The notes under the pieces were generated by a model. That model made no database searches. It was not told the origin of the DNA and worked only from the letters and a program-made list of their open reading frames with translations. Source: Rhizobium leguminosarum (GTDB lineage Bacteria; Pseudomonadota; Alphaproteobacteria; Rhizobiales; Rhizobiaceae). Taken from it: a stretch of DNA of 64,000 nucleotides. This document shows, one piece after another, positions 18,509 through 26,183 of this stretch. The stretch is from contig NZ_LWBS01000327.1 in assembly GCF_001652265.1 (NCBI RefSeq), positions 186,001 through 250,000 on the forward strand, given 5' to 3'. A program made the translations under genes and the position numbers. Positions within the stretch are counted from its first letter, which is position 1. The number at the start of each line of letters is the position of its first letter.

Positions 18509-19732
18509 CTATTGCTGCGCAAGGCTCTGGATGGACTCCATCGTCTGTTTGGCATCGGCGCTGCCGGCGAAAGCCGGCGGGAAATACTGGTTGAAGAGGT
18601 TTTCCACCGCTGCCCAGTTGTTGGTGATCACGTAGGGCACGGAGTGCGCCAAGGAATAGTCGATGGCCTCGCCGCCATTGGTGATGTCCTTGGCCGCCAC
18701 CTTGTACCACGCCGATTGCGACGTCGTGCGCGCCGGCAAGGCACGGCCCTGTTCGGCGAGATAGGACAAGGCTTCCGGGCTGGTCAGCACCTGGATCGCC
18801 TTCCAGGCCGCGTCCTTGTTCTTGCTCGTCGTGGAAATGCCGAAACCGGAGCCTGCGGTGACGGCCGAAAGTTCGCCCTCATCGCGCGGCAGGGTGGTGA
18901 GGCCGATCTTGAACTTCGCCTGGTCCTTCATGCCGATGATCGACCAGGGGCCGTCGATATACATGGCGACATTGCCCGAATTGAACCGGCCCTGGACGAC
19001 ATCACCGGGATCCGCGCCACCCGAGGGGACCAGCGGCGCGATCTTATCCTTGGCAGCAAAGCCGATCATCCTGTCGGCAGCGGCAACTGCGCTCGCACTG
19101 GTCAAGTCGAGCGCACCGGCGTCGTTGACGTATTTATCGCCCCAGGCCGCGGCCAGGACCGAATAGTTGGTCGGGGTGATGCCGAAGCCGTACTTGCCGT
19201 CCTTCGTCAGCTTCTTGGCGGCATCGGTGAACTCGGCAAGCGTCCAGCCCGGCTTCGGCAGCGGAACGCCAGCGGCTTCGAGCGCGTCCTGGTTATAATA
19301 GATGACCCACGGACCAACGTCATAAGGCAGACCGTAGAGCTGCTCGTCGACGGACATGCCGCCGATGATCGAGGGGGTGAAGGCGCCGACGTCGAACTTA
19401 TCCGTCTCGATCCGGTCATTCAGAGGCTCGAGCAGCGAATAGAAGTTCGGCATGCGCAGCGACTGCATGGAAACGATGTCGGCTAGCTGTCCCGATGCCG
19501 CCAGCACCGGCAGCCTCGTCCAGTAATCGACCCAGCCCGTCGTCGTCAGCGTCACCTTGATATCGGGATACTTGGCAGTCACCATCTCTGCCAGGTGCTG
19601 CCAGCTCTTGGTGTCGGTTTCGGAGCCGGTCCACATCTGCCAGGTCAGGTTGACCTGCTCGGCCGATGCGGCTGTGGCAAAAAGACTGCTGCCGAAAGCG
19701 GCAAGCAAAAGCGTTTTCTTCAGAACCTTCAT
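18509..19732 (-). CDS. Sugar ABC transporter solute-binding protein (fucosidase locus)
   Basis: Periplasmic family 1 binding protein, 407 aa, signal peptide about 1-24 ending in ASA. The start at MKVLKKTLLL was chosen for its ribosome site GGAGGAGAAACC; a longer frame begins nine codons earlier but loses the signal peptide's position at the N-terminus. It follows the alpha-fucosidase gene by 51 bases and precedes the two permeases. The ligand is inferred to be a fucose-containing oligosaccharide or glycoside. Confidence 0.92.
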   Translation of the reverse strand: MKVLKKTLLLAAFGSSLFATAASAEQVNLTWQMWTGSETDTKSWQHLAEMVTAKYPDIKVTLTTTGWVDYWTRLPVLAASGQLADIVSMQSLRMPNFYSLLEPLNDRIETDKFDVGAFTPSIIGGMSVDEQLYGLPYDVGPWVIYYNQDALEAAGVPLPKPGWTLAEFTDAAKKLTKDGKYGFGITPTNYSVLAAAWGDKYVNDAGALDLTSASAVAAADRMIGFAAKDKIAPLVPSGGADPGDVVQGRFNSGNVAMYIDGPWSIIGMKDQAKFKIGLTTLPRDEGELSAVTAGSGFGISTTSKNKDAAWKAIQVLTSPEALSYLAEQGRALPARTTSQSAWYKVAAKDITNGGEAIDYSLAHSVPYVITNNWAAVENLFNQYFPPAFAGSADAKQTMESIQSLAQQ

Positions 19733-19783
19733 GGGTTTCTCCTCCCTCCATGAACGCAAAGGACACGCGAGTGCGATCGAGCT

Positions 19784-21106
19784 TCACGCCTTCAGGATGA
19801 TCTCGATCACCGGCACGGTAACGTCCGGGCGCCGGACCGGCAGTTCGAGCGTGATCATGCCTTCCGGCACCGTCACGCCGATATTGGAATCCACATCCCT
19901 GGTCTGGGCGAGCCAGCGGACCTCGCTGGCGTCGTGCAGGAACTGCGCATAGGCGATCCTGTCGGCGATGCCCTCGATGTGGATGTGGCGGTAAGGCCAG
20001 TTGTAAACATGCAGATACAGGCGGTTGTCGCGCTGGGTATAACGACAGCCAGCCGGCACCGGATAGCCGGATGGCCCCGCCCCATAGATGGAACGCCCGT
20101 TGACGGCCATCCAGTTCTGATAGACCTCGAGCGCACTGATGGCGCGCGCATCGAGCGTGCCCCGGCCGGTCGGGCCGACATTCATCAGGAGATTGCCGCC
20201 GAGCGCGACGGAATCGATGAGCAGCTGGATGATCTGTTCCGGGCTCTTCCAGGTATCCTCGTCGCGATGATAACCCCAGGAGCCGCTGAAGGTATGGCAC
20301 GCTTCCCAGAGTACCCCCTGGCTGGCGATGGCCGGAGCCACGCGCGGCGTATACTGCTCCGGCGTCGTTACGTCGGGCAGGTTGCCCGGCGGCAGATCGA
20401 GGCGGTTGTTGACGATGATGCCGGGCTGCAGCTCGCGCACCAGATCAACCAGGCGCTCGCTCTCCCAGTCGGCGCGCCCTTTGCCAGGCAGCCCGCGATA
20501 TTCCCGCCTTGGGTAGCTGAAATCGAACCAGATGATGTCGATGCGGCCGAAGCCGGTCAGAAGCTCGCGCACCTGTTCGCGCATATAGGCAGCGTAGTTG
20601 GCGATGTTACGGCCGGCATTCAGCGCCTTGGCGTCGGGATGGTTGCGTAGCGGATGGTGAACGTCGATCGGGAAATCGGGATGGTGCCAGTCAAGCAGCG
20701 AATAGTAGAAGCCGATCTTCAGCCCTTCGGCGCGGAAAGCTTCGACCAGCGGCGTGAGCAGATCTTTGCCACAGGGCGTGTTCGGCGCCTTGTAGTCCGT
20801 CACCTTGCTGTCCCAGAGGCAGAAGCCCTCATGATGCTTGGTCGTCACCACGACATATTTCATGCCGGCAAGACGTGCCCGCCGCGCCCACTCCTTGGGA
20901 TCATAGAGATCGGGATCGAAATTGTCGAAATAGCGCTGGTAGTGGTCGTCGGTCAGCTCTTCCCGGTTCTTCAACCACTCGTGCCGGGCTCCTAAGGCAT
21001 AGAGGCCCCAATGGATGAACATGCCCAGGCGATCCTGGCTGAACCAGGCGTGTTTCTCCGCCCCTCCCGATGCCGGATTTTCCGGCCGGCGTTCCGAATT
21101 CGTCAC
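19784..21106 (-). CDS. Alpha-L-fucosidase, glycoside hydrolase family 29
   Basis: Retaining exo-fucosidase of 440 aa that releases L-fucose from oligosaccharides. Typical GH29 blocks are visible: RLGMFIHWGLYALGARHEW (27-45), VVVTTKHHEGFCLWDSKVT near 84-102, and the presumed nucleophile Asp in IDIIWFDFSYP near 195-205. No signal peptide, so it hydrolyses material imported by the downstream ABC system. The start is GTG behind GGAGGAGAAACCT, the same leader type as the binding-protein gene. First gene of the operon controlled by the LacI-type regulator transcribed in the opposite direction. Confidence 0.93.
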   Translation of the reverse strand: MTNSERRPENPASGGAEKHAWFSQDRLGMFIHWGLYALGARHEWLKNREELTDDHYQRYFDNFDPDLYDPKEWARRARLAGMKYVVVTTKHHEGFCLWDSKVTDYKAPNTPCGKDLLTPLVEAFRAEGLKIGFYYSLLDWHHPDFPIDVHHPLRNHPDAKALNAGRNIANYAAYMREQVRELLTGFGRIDIIWFDFSYPRREYRGLPGKGRADWESERLVDLVRELQPGIIVNNRLDLPPGNLPDVTTPEQYTPRVAPAIASQGVLWEACHTFSGSWGYHRDEDTWKSPEQIIQLLIDSVALGGNLLMNVGPTGRGTLDARAISALEVYQNWMAVNGRSIYGAGPSGYPVPAGCRYTQRDNRLYLHVYNWPYRHIHIEGIADRIAYAQFLHDASEVRWLAQTRDVDSNIGVTVPEGMITLELPVRRPDVTVPVIEIILKA

Positions 21107-21142
21107 AGGTTTCTCCTCCCTGTTTCCGGCTCAACATCATAT

Positions 21143-21154
21143 CGAACCGGTTCG
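21143..21154. promoter_or_regulatory. LacI-family operator, copy 1
   Basis: CGAACCGGTTCG is a perfect 12-base palindrome with the central CG usual for LacI-family sites, 37 bases before the fucosidase start. A matching core occurs in front of the regulator gene at 21295-21304. Confidence 0.75.
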
Positions 21155-21294
21155 GTAAATGATCATCTCGCCTGATCCGATGTCTGTCAAGCCGAAATTC
21201 GCGATCACAAGTTCAGAACGGAAAACACTGAAAACGCGCGATTTTAAGCATAAATGTTGCGCCGACCAATAAAATCGGACATAACAAAACATTA

Positions 21295-21304
21295 GAACCG
21301 GTTC
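21295..21304. promoter_or_regulatory. LacI-family operator, copy 2
   Basis: GAACCGGTTC, a perfect 10-base palindrome shared with the site at 21143-21154, lies 8 bases upstream of the LacI regulator's ATG. Its position predicts autorepression. The two sites are about 150 bases apart, which would allow looping. Confidence 0.75.
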
Positions 21305-21311
21305 GATAGCC

Positions 21312-22319
21312 ATGACCACCATACGAGATGTTGCGCGCCTTGCGGGGGTTTCAATCTCGACCGTCTCGCTCGCGCTCAACAGCCCGAAGCGGGTCGGCGC
21401 CGAGACGCTCGACCGCATCCAGCAGGCGATAAAATCGACCAGTTATCGCATCGACCCGGTGGCCCAGACGCTGGCGCGCGGACGCAGCTCGCTGATCGGT
21501 TTCGTCTCGGCCAATCTCGGCAACATGTTCTTCGGCGACATCCGCCGCGAGATCGAGCACCAGGCGCTCGATCACGGATATTTTGTCCTGATCGCCGACT
21601 CCTCCGGCAGGGCCGATCTCGAACGGGCGCTGCTGGAGCGGCTGGAGGCGCAGAAGATTGCCGGCATTGCGCTGGCGGCAAACGGGCGCGGCGAGGAGTA
21701 CGCCACATTCCTGCGCGACTTCAAAACCCCGATCGTGATGTTCGACCAGAAGGTGGAGGGCGCCGAGCGCGATTTTGTCGGTTCCGACAACCCGCTGGCC
21801 ACCACCATCCTGACGGAACATCTGCTGCAGCTCGGCCACAGGCGGATCGGTTTCATCTCCGGGCCGAGCGGCCTGCACACTGCCGACGAGCGCCTGAAGG
21901 GTTTCATGAACACGATGGCCGGCGGCGGTGTGGACATCGATCCTTCGCTGGTGGTCGAAGGCGGCTACACCCGGACCGGCGGCCATGCGCAGGCGATGCG
22001 CCTCTTGACCCGCCGCGACCGGCCAACCGCCATCATCGGCGCCAACAACATGACGGGCCTCGCAGCGCTGCAGGTGATGCAGGAGATGGGCTTCCGCTGC
22101 CCCAACGACGTATCGCTGGCGATGGTCGACGATGTGCCCTGGAGCAATGTCATCACGCCTCGTATCACCATGGTGGTGCAGGATGCGCAGAAGCTCGGGG
22201 AATTGGCGGCACAGCGCCTCCTGGCAAGAATAGCAAGCCCGGAGGCTGCCGCAGCACCGCCGCAGGATTTTATCCTGACGCCGAAGTTCGTGCGCGGGGA
22301 GTCGACCAGGCGGTTGTGA
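21312..22319 (+). CDS. LacI-family transcriptional regulator (fucosidase locus)
   Basis: 335-aa repressor with an N-terminal LacI helix-turn-helix (TIRDVARLAGVSISTVSLALN, residues 3-23), hinge helix near 45-60 and a periplasmic-binding-protein-like effector domain. It is divergent from the fucosidase/ABC operon and flanked by two copies of GAACCGGTTC, so it very likely represses that operon and itself until a sugar (perhaps L-fucose or the imported oligosaccharide) binds. Confidence 0.93.
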   Translation: MTTIRDVARLAGVSISTVSLALNSPKRVGAETLDRIQQAIKSTSYRIDPVAQTLARGRSSLIGFVSANLGNMFFGDIRREIEHQALDHGYFVLIADSSGRADLERALLERLEAQKIAGIALAANGRGEEYATFLRDFKTPIVMFDQKVEGAERDFVGSDNPLATTILTEHLLQLGHRRIGFISGPSGLHTADERLKGFMNTMAGGGVDIDPSLVVEGGYTRTGGHAQAMRLLTRRDRPTAIIGANNMTGLAALQVMQEMGFRCPNDVSLAMVDDVPWSNVITPRITMVVQDAQKLGELAAQRLLARIASPEAAAAPPQDFILTPKFVRGESTRRL

Positions 22320-22337
22320 GTGCTTGCCTGAACTTCA

Positions 22338-22514
22338 TCACCGAGGCAACAAAACCGGCCTGTGGCCGTCGAGGCTATCGGCCCAAGCCTGGACCGACCG
22401 GTGATCGACGGCATTGCCCTCGTCCACATCGGCCAGAGCCTCGAGCGTCAAACGCCGAGGCTTCTCCCGCGTGAGCGGCAGCGGAATATTCGCGGAGGGC
22501 ACTTTGGTTTCCAT
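22338..22514 (-). CDS. Small antitoxin-like protein (possible)
   Basis: 58 aa starting at METKVPSANIPLPLTREKPR; a longer frame reaches 22568. The block ALADVDEGNAVDHRSVQAWADSL resembles the C-terminal part of ParD/CopG-like antitoxins, where a similar GRVIDHxxVxAWxxSL segment is common. A GGAG motif lies six bases before the chosen ATG. No toxin gene is next to it, so it may be an orphan or a remnant. Recognition is from pattern memory only. Confidence 0.45.
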   Translation of the reverse strand: METKVPSANIPLPLTREKPRRLTLEALADVDEGNAVDHRSVQAWADSLDGHRPVLLPR

Positions 22515-22724
22515 CGAAACTCCGTCGTCTATCGCCCAATCATAGCGAATAATCTCCGTTATATCCAATCACCGCAGCTCTGCCGGCAAAACAGGCAGAG
22601 ACAAGCGCCGCCCCTCCATTGAAAGATAGAGAAATTTGTCATACATGTGTGATGAATCGTGAATTTCGGGTACCGCGCGTTTGAACGCATGCGGATCAAA
22701 GCCGATGCGGGGGCAGGCGTGGCT

Positions 22725-23453
22725 ATGCAGGTGAAGGATCGCAGCAAAGGCTCAGGGTCGCTGGTATCACAGGTCGGCGAGAGCCTCCGGCAAGCCATAT
22801 TGAGCGGCCAATATTCCGCCGGCGACAAGCTTCCAAGTGAACACGAGCTGACCGAAACGCACAGCGTCAGCCGCACCGTCGTGCGCGAGGCGGTGGCAGC
22901 ACTTCGCTCCGACGGGCTTGTCGAGGTGCGCCAGGGAGCGGGGATTTTCGTGCTCGGTGCCGATCCCGCGCTCTCCGCGCGGAAAGTCGACAAGGCCCGC
23001 GTCGCCTCCGATCTTGAGGTCCTCGAGATCAGAACACCTGTCGAAATCGAGGCGGCGGGCCTAGCGGCCCTGCGCCGCTCGCCGGCACAGGAGGAAGCGA
23101 TTTTCGAATGTCACCGGAAAATCCTCCAATGCATCGAGAGCGATCAATCCATTCGCGATGCGGATCTCGAGCTCCATGCCGCGATCGCGGAGGCCACGAA
23201 CAATCCGCTGTTCAGGCAGTTCCTGGAATCGCAGGGCTCTGCGATCATCCCGCAGTCGAGGCTCGTCCCGGAATCGAGAACAGCCGAACAGACCGCCTAC
23301 CGAAAGCTGATCCACAGGGAGCACGAGGCAATCGTCGTCGCCATCTCGGACAGGGATGATCAAGCTGCCCGCAACGCCATGCGCGACCATCTGGTCGGCA
23401 GCCAGGCCAGGTACCGCAATCTGCTGAGAGATCTGCGAAGCTTTACGAGCTGA
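22725..23453 (+). CDS. GntR-family transcriptional regulator with FCD domain
   Basis: About 242 aa: N-terminal GntR winged helix (QVGESLRQAILSGQYSAGDKLPSEHELTETHSVSRTVVREAVAALRSDGLV) followed by an all-helical FCD effector domain with the conserved acidic/His pattern (DLELHAAIAEATNNPLF; later HEAIVVAISDRD). FCD regulators typically sense sugar acids or other organic acids. The start is uncertain: in-frame GTG 22659 and ATG 22689 lie upstream, but MQVKDRSKG matches usual family length. Targets are unknown; neighbouring uronate-type loci are candidates. Confidence 0.85.
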   Translation: MQVKDRSKGSGSLVSQVGESLRQAILSGQYSAGDKLPSEHELTETHSVSRTVVREAVAALRSDGLVEVRQGAGIFVLGADPALSARKVDKARVASDLEVLEIRTPVEIEAAGLAALRRSPAQEEAIFECHRKILQCIESDQSIRDADLELHAAIAEATNNPLFRQFLESQGSAIIPQSRLVPESRTAEQTAYRKLIHREHEAIVVAISDRDDQAARNAMRDHLVGSQARYRNLLRDLRSFTS

Positions 23454-23571
23454 CATCCGATCCGGAATTGCGTGGAAGTCGGACTGATTATGTGAGCACG
23501 GCCGGCAGGCGACGGATGTGGCCCGAGGCTCTTGGCGCAAGGTCACCCCCGAGCGTGGCTATTGGCGCGAA

Positions 23572-23589
23572 TTGTCCGTTATTTGTCCG
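23572..23589. promoter_or_regulatory. Direct repeat TTGTCCG, one helical turn apart
   Basis: TTGTCCG occurs at 23572-23578 and 23583-23589, an 11-base period that puts both copies on one face of the helix. It lies about 70 bases before the isochorismatase-type gene. AraC-family proteins often bind such direct repeats, and the downstream gene encodes one. Confidence 0.4.
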
Positions 23590-23658
23590 GCGTGCGCATT
23601 TTCCCCTGTCTTCAAATCGCCGAGTATGACTTCATGATCAACCTGCATGGAGCAAAAA

Positions 23659-24225
23659 ATGTCCGGCCATGATACTGTCCTTCTCGTTATAGACGCCCAG
23701 GAGTCTTTCAGACACCGCGATTACTGGGATGAAAACCTCGCTTCCGCCTATATCGATCGTCAGCAGGCTCTGATCGACGGCGCGGAAGCCGATGGAATAC
23801 CCATCATCCAGATCTTCCATGTCGATGAAAACGGGCCGTTTTCGGAAGCATCCGGGTTCGTCAGCACACTCGCCCCGCTCAGGATCGCTCCCAAGGCGAC
23901 GTTCAGGAAGAACCGCCATAGCGCCCTGGTCGGTTCCGGTCTCGACGTGTGGCTGACCGAGAACGGCGTCGGTCGTATCCTCGTCTCCGGCATTCGCACC
24001 GAACAGTGCTGCGAGACCACGACCCGCCACGCCTCGGATCTCGGCTATCAAGTCGACTATGTCGGCGAAGCGACCCTGACCTTTCCGATGACCGACGCCG
24101 CAGGACGCACCTGGAGCGCCAAGGAAATCCGGGACCGGACCGAACTGGTCCTGTCGGGCCGTTTCGCTCGCATCACAACCGTCGAACAGGCCCTGGCTGG
24201 GTGCGGAAAGTCGCTCGCCGCATGA
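23659..24225 (+). CDS. Isochorismatase-family cysteine hydrolase
   Basis: 188-aa alpha/beta hydrolase of the isochorismatase/nicotinamidase superfamily. The catalytic triad can be proposed: Asp in LLVIDAQESF (about residue 13), a Lys in the ATFRKNRHSAL segment, and the nucleophile Cys in RTEQCCETTTRHASDLGY. The substrate is unknown (amides such as nicotinamide-, ureido- or carbamoyl-type compounds in relatives). The start at MSGHDTV is six to seven bases from GGAG. Its stop overlaps the next gene's start (ATGA), so the hydrolase and the GlxA-type regulator are translationally coupled. Confidence 0.88.
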   Translation: MSGHDTVLLVIDAQESFRHRDYWDENLASAYIDRQQALIDGAEADGIPIIQIFHVDENGPFSEASGFVSTLAPLRIAPKATFRKNRHSALVGSGLDVWLTENGVGRILVSGIRTEQCCETTTRHASDLGYQVDYVGEATLTFPMTDAAGRTWSAKEIRDRTELVLSGRFARITTVEQALAGCGKSLAA

Positions 24226-25232
24226 CGGACGCCGCGCGGCCCTTCGATATTCCGGTCTTCGTCGTCGTGCCGCCGCGCGTGCTGCTGCTCGACGTCGCCG
24301 GCCCGATCGAAGTGCTGCGCAAGGCGAACCTCGAACAGCGCACAGTGCGCTTTACCGTCACCTATATCGGCCCCTCGGCGACGGTCGGCAGCTCGATCGG
24401 TCTTGCCGTTACGGGCGTTGCCGCATTGCCGGAGCGCCTGCCCGATACCGCACTTGTCATCATTGCCGGCAGCGCCGATGCCCCAATGAAAAACAGCCGC
24501 CCGGGGAACGAACAGGAGCGCGCCGACCAGGCTGCCATCGTCGCATGGCTGAGGCACGCCATTCGCCCGGGAGTTCGTCTGGTCTCGATCTGCTCGGGCG
24601 CATTGCTCGCTGCCGAGGCAGGGATGCTCGATGGCCGCGATTGCACCACCCATCATGGCTGCATAGAGGATCTGGCGAGGCTCGCTCCCACCGCGCGCGT
24701 CCGGGACAACCGGCTCTATGTCGAGGATGGAGATCGCCTCACCAGTGCCGGCATCACCGCCGGCATAGACCTCATGCTGCATATCGTTGCCGAGGCAGCA
24801 GGACACGCGTGTGCGCTTGCGGTGGCGCGATATCTTGTCGTCTATCTCAGGCGCGGCGGCTCGGATCCGCAGCTTTCGCCCTGGCTCGAAGGTCGCAACC
24901 ATATCCACCCGGTCATTCACCGCGCACAGGATGCCGTGGCTGCCAACCCCACTCAGGACTGGTCGGTAGCATCGCTCGCTCGCCTCAGCGGCGCCAGCCC
25001 GCGCAACCTTTCACGGCTGTTCAACGAGCAGACGGGCATGAGCGTGACGGATTTCGTCAACCGTATGCGCGTGGCTCTTGCCCGCGAGATGCTCGCCGGT
25101 TCACGGCTGGACATGGAGGCTGTCGCGATGCGCGCCGGCTTCGGCTCGGCGCGGCAGCTCCGCCGCGCCTGGAACCGTCTGAATGACGGCCCGCCGAGTG
25201 CGGCGCGGTCGAGGCTATCTACAGGCTCATAG
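24222..25232 (+). CDS. GlxA-type AraC-family regulator (DJ-1/PfpI domain fused to HTH)
   Basis: 336 aa. The N-terminal DJ-1/PfpI-like domain (about 8-190) includes the nucleophile-elbow-like SICSGALLAAEAGMLDGR and the following TTHHGCIEDLA. The C-terminal domain has two AraC helix-turn-helices (WSVASLARLSGASPRNLSRLF and MEAVAMRAGFGSARQLRRAW). The Cys in SICSG may sense a small molecule or be inert; relatives regulate amine or betaine catabolism. It probably controls the coupled hydrolase. Its 3' end overlaps the convergent gene at 25227 by six bases. Confidence 0.9.
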   Translation: MTDAARPFDIPVFVVVPPRVLLLDVAGPIEVLRKANLEQRTVRFTVTYIGPSATVGSSIGLAVTGVAALPERLPDTALVIIAGSADAPMKNSRPGNEQERADQAAIVAWLRHAIRPGVRLVSICSGALLAAEAGMLDGRDCTTHHGCIEDLARLAPTARVRDNRLYVEDGDRLTSAGITAGIDLMLHIVAEAAGHACALAVARYLVVYLRRGGSDPQLSPWLEGRNHIHPVIHRAQDAVAANPTQDWSVASLARLSGASPRNLSRLFNEQTGMSVTDFVNRMRVALAREMLAGSRLDMEAVAMRAGFGSARQLRRAWNRLNDGPPSAARSRLSTGS

Positions 25233-26054
25233 CGCAAGAGCAAGGGCGGACGGCTTGAGGCCGGCTTCCTGTACCTCGGTTCCCCAGATTTCGATCTGGG
25301 TCAGCGCCGGATAGGGCGAGGCGTCTTCGGCCTTGATCAGACCGTGCAGTTCCACCCACTCGACGATGCAGGGTTCTATGGCAAAGCCCTGCGCGGCACC
25401 CGATTTTGCCAGCGGAAAACAGGAGGTCTTGCCGTTCGAGAAGGTGACGCTGGCCTGCTCCCACCAGGAATCATGCGGAAAGTCGGCCCGGAGATAGAAA
25501 ACGATCTCGTCGATCCTGACCGGCCTGCCGAATTCCACCGTCAGTGCTGCTTGCGGATCGCGATTGATGCCCCAGCTCGTATAGGGCCAGAAGCCGTGAT
25601 CATCGTTGGCCTTTTCGCCGTCGATCGCGTTGCGCGCGGCGAAGACCGTTTCGCCGCGGGTCTCGACATTGGCGCGCGCATGCGGAAACAGAGCCCGATT
25701 GGCGTGATCGTCCCAGGGGTTGAGGGCGAGATTGCGCCGATGGACAATCTCGTCAGGGCGTATGCTTCGCGCTGAAAGCCGGTGGATATCGCCCCTGAAG
25801 GCATTCGGCGAATAGGGCTTGCGCTTATCGCCGAAGGGTACGGCGAGTGAATAGGCGCATTCCTTCATATAGACCAGGCCGGGTTGGATCGCGCCATCAA
25901 GGGAGAGGAAGACATGTCCGGGCTCGGAGACCTCCACGACCACGCGATCGCCTTCGCGATAGCTCTGGCGATAGACCAGGAACGTCTCGTCCCGGCCTAT
26001 GGAACTCGCCAGCACCGCCCCAACGGCATCCACGATCTTCAGCGTCAATTCCAT
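25227..26054 (-). CDS. Carbohydrate-binding-like protein of the heparinase locus
   Basis: 275 aa, no signal peptide. From about residue 105 (RRNLALNPWDDHAN) to the end it has the pattern of a discoidin (F5/8 type C)-like beta-sandwich: VFAARNAIDGEK near 135-146, WGINRDPQAALTVEFGRPVRIDEIVFYLRAD, and a final ALTQIEIWGTEV strand. The first 100 residues form another beta-rich domain. A GGAGGG ribosome site precedes the ATG. It follows the heparinase-like gene with a RIME-type repeat between. The role is inferred: binding or presenting uronate oligosaccharides in the cytoplasm, or an uncharacterised enzyme. Confidence 0.7.
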   Translation of the reverse strand: MELTLKIVDAVGAVLASSIGRDETFLVYRQSYREGDRVVVEVSEPGHVFLSLDGAIQPGLVYMKECAYSLAVPFGDKRKPYSPNAFRGDIHRLSARSIRPDEIVHRRNLALNPWDDHANRALFPHARANVETRGETVFAARNAIDGEKANDDHGFWPYTSWGINRDPQAALTVEFGRPVRIDEIVFYLRADFPHDSWWEQASVTFSNGKTSCFPLAKSGAAQGFAIEPCIVEWVELHGLIKAEDASPYPALTQIEIWGTEVQEAGLKPSALALAL

Positions 26055-26067
26055 GCTCGCCCTCCCC

Positions 26068-26183
26068 AGAGCATGATGCCGAAAAGCGTGAGCGATTTTC
26101 GGACGACGTCATGCTCTAACTCTTTAATTTTAGAACAGGATTCAGATTTTTAGGCCGACCCGGCCTGAAATCATCCTGTTCTA
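26068..26183. repeat. RIME-type mosaic repeat, copy 1
   Basis: Two adjacent palindromes: AGAGCATGA (26068-26076) with TCATGCTCT (26109-26117), and TAGAACAGGAT (26131-26141) with ATCCTGTTCTA (26173-26183). The same element occurs in reverse orientation at 39604-39716. The structure matches the Rhizobium-specific intergenic mosaic element RIME1. The last three bases are the stop codon (TAG on the minus strand) of the heparinase-like gene. Confidence 0.88.

Noticed and set aside
26068..26183. Insertion sequence end or CRISPR repeat
   Set aside because: There is no transposase or spacer structure; the two copies in the window are full-length matches in opposite orientation, as expected of a RIME mosaic element.
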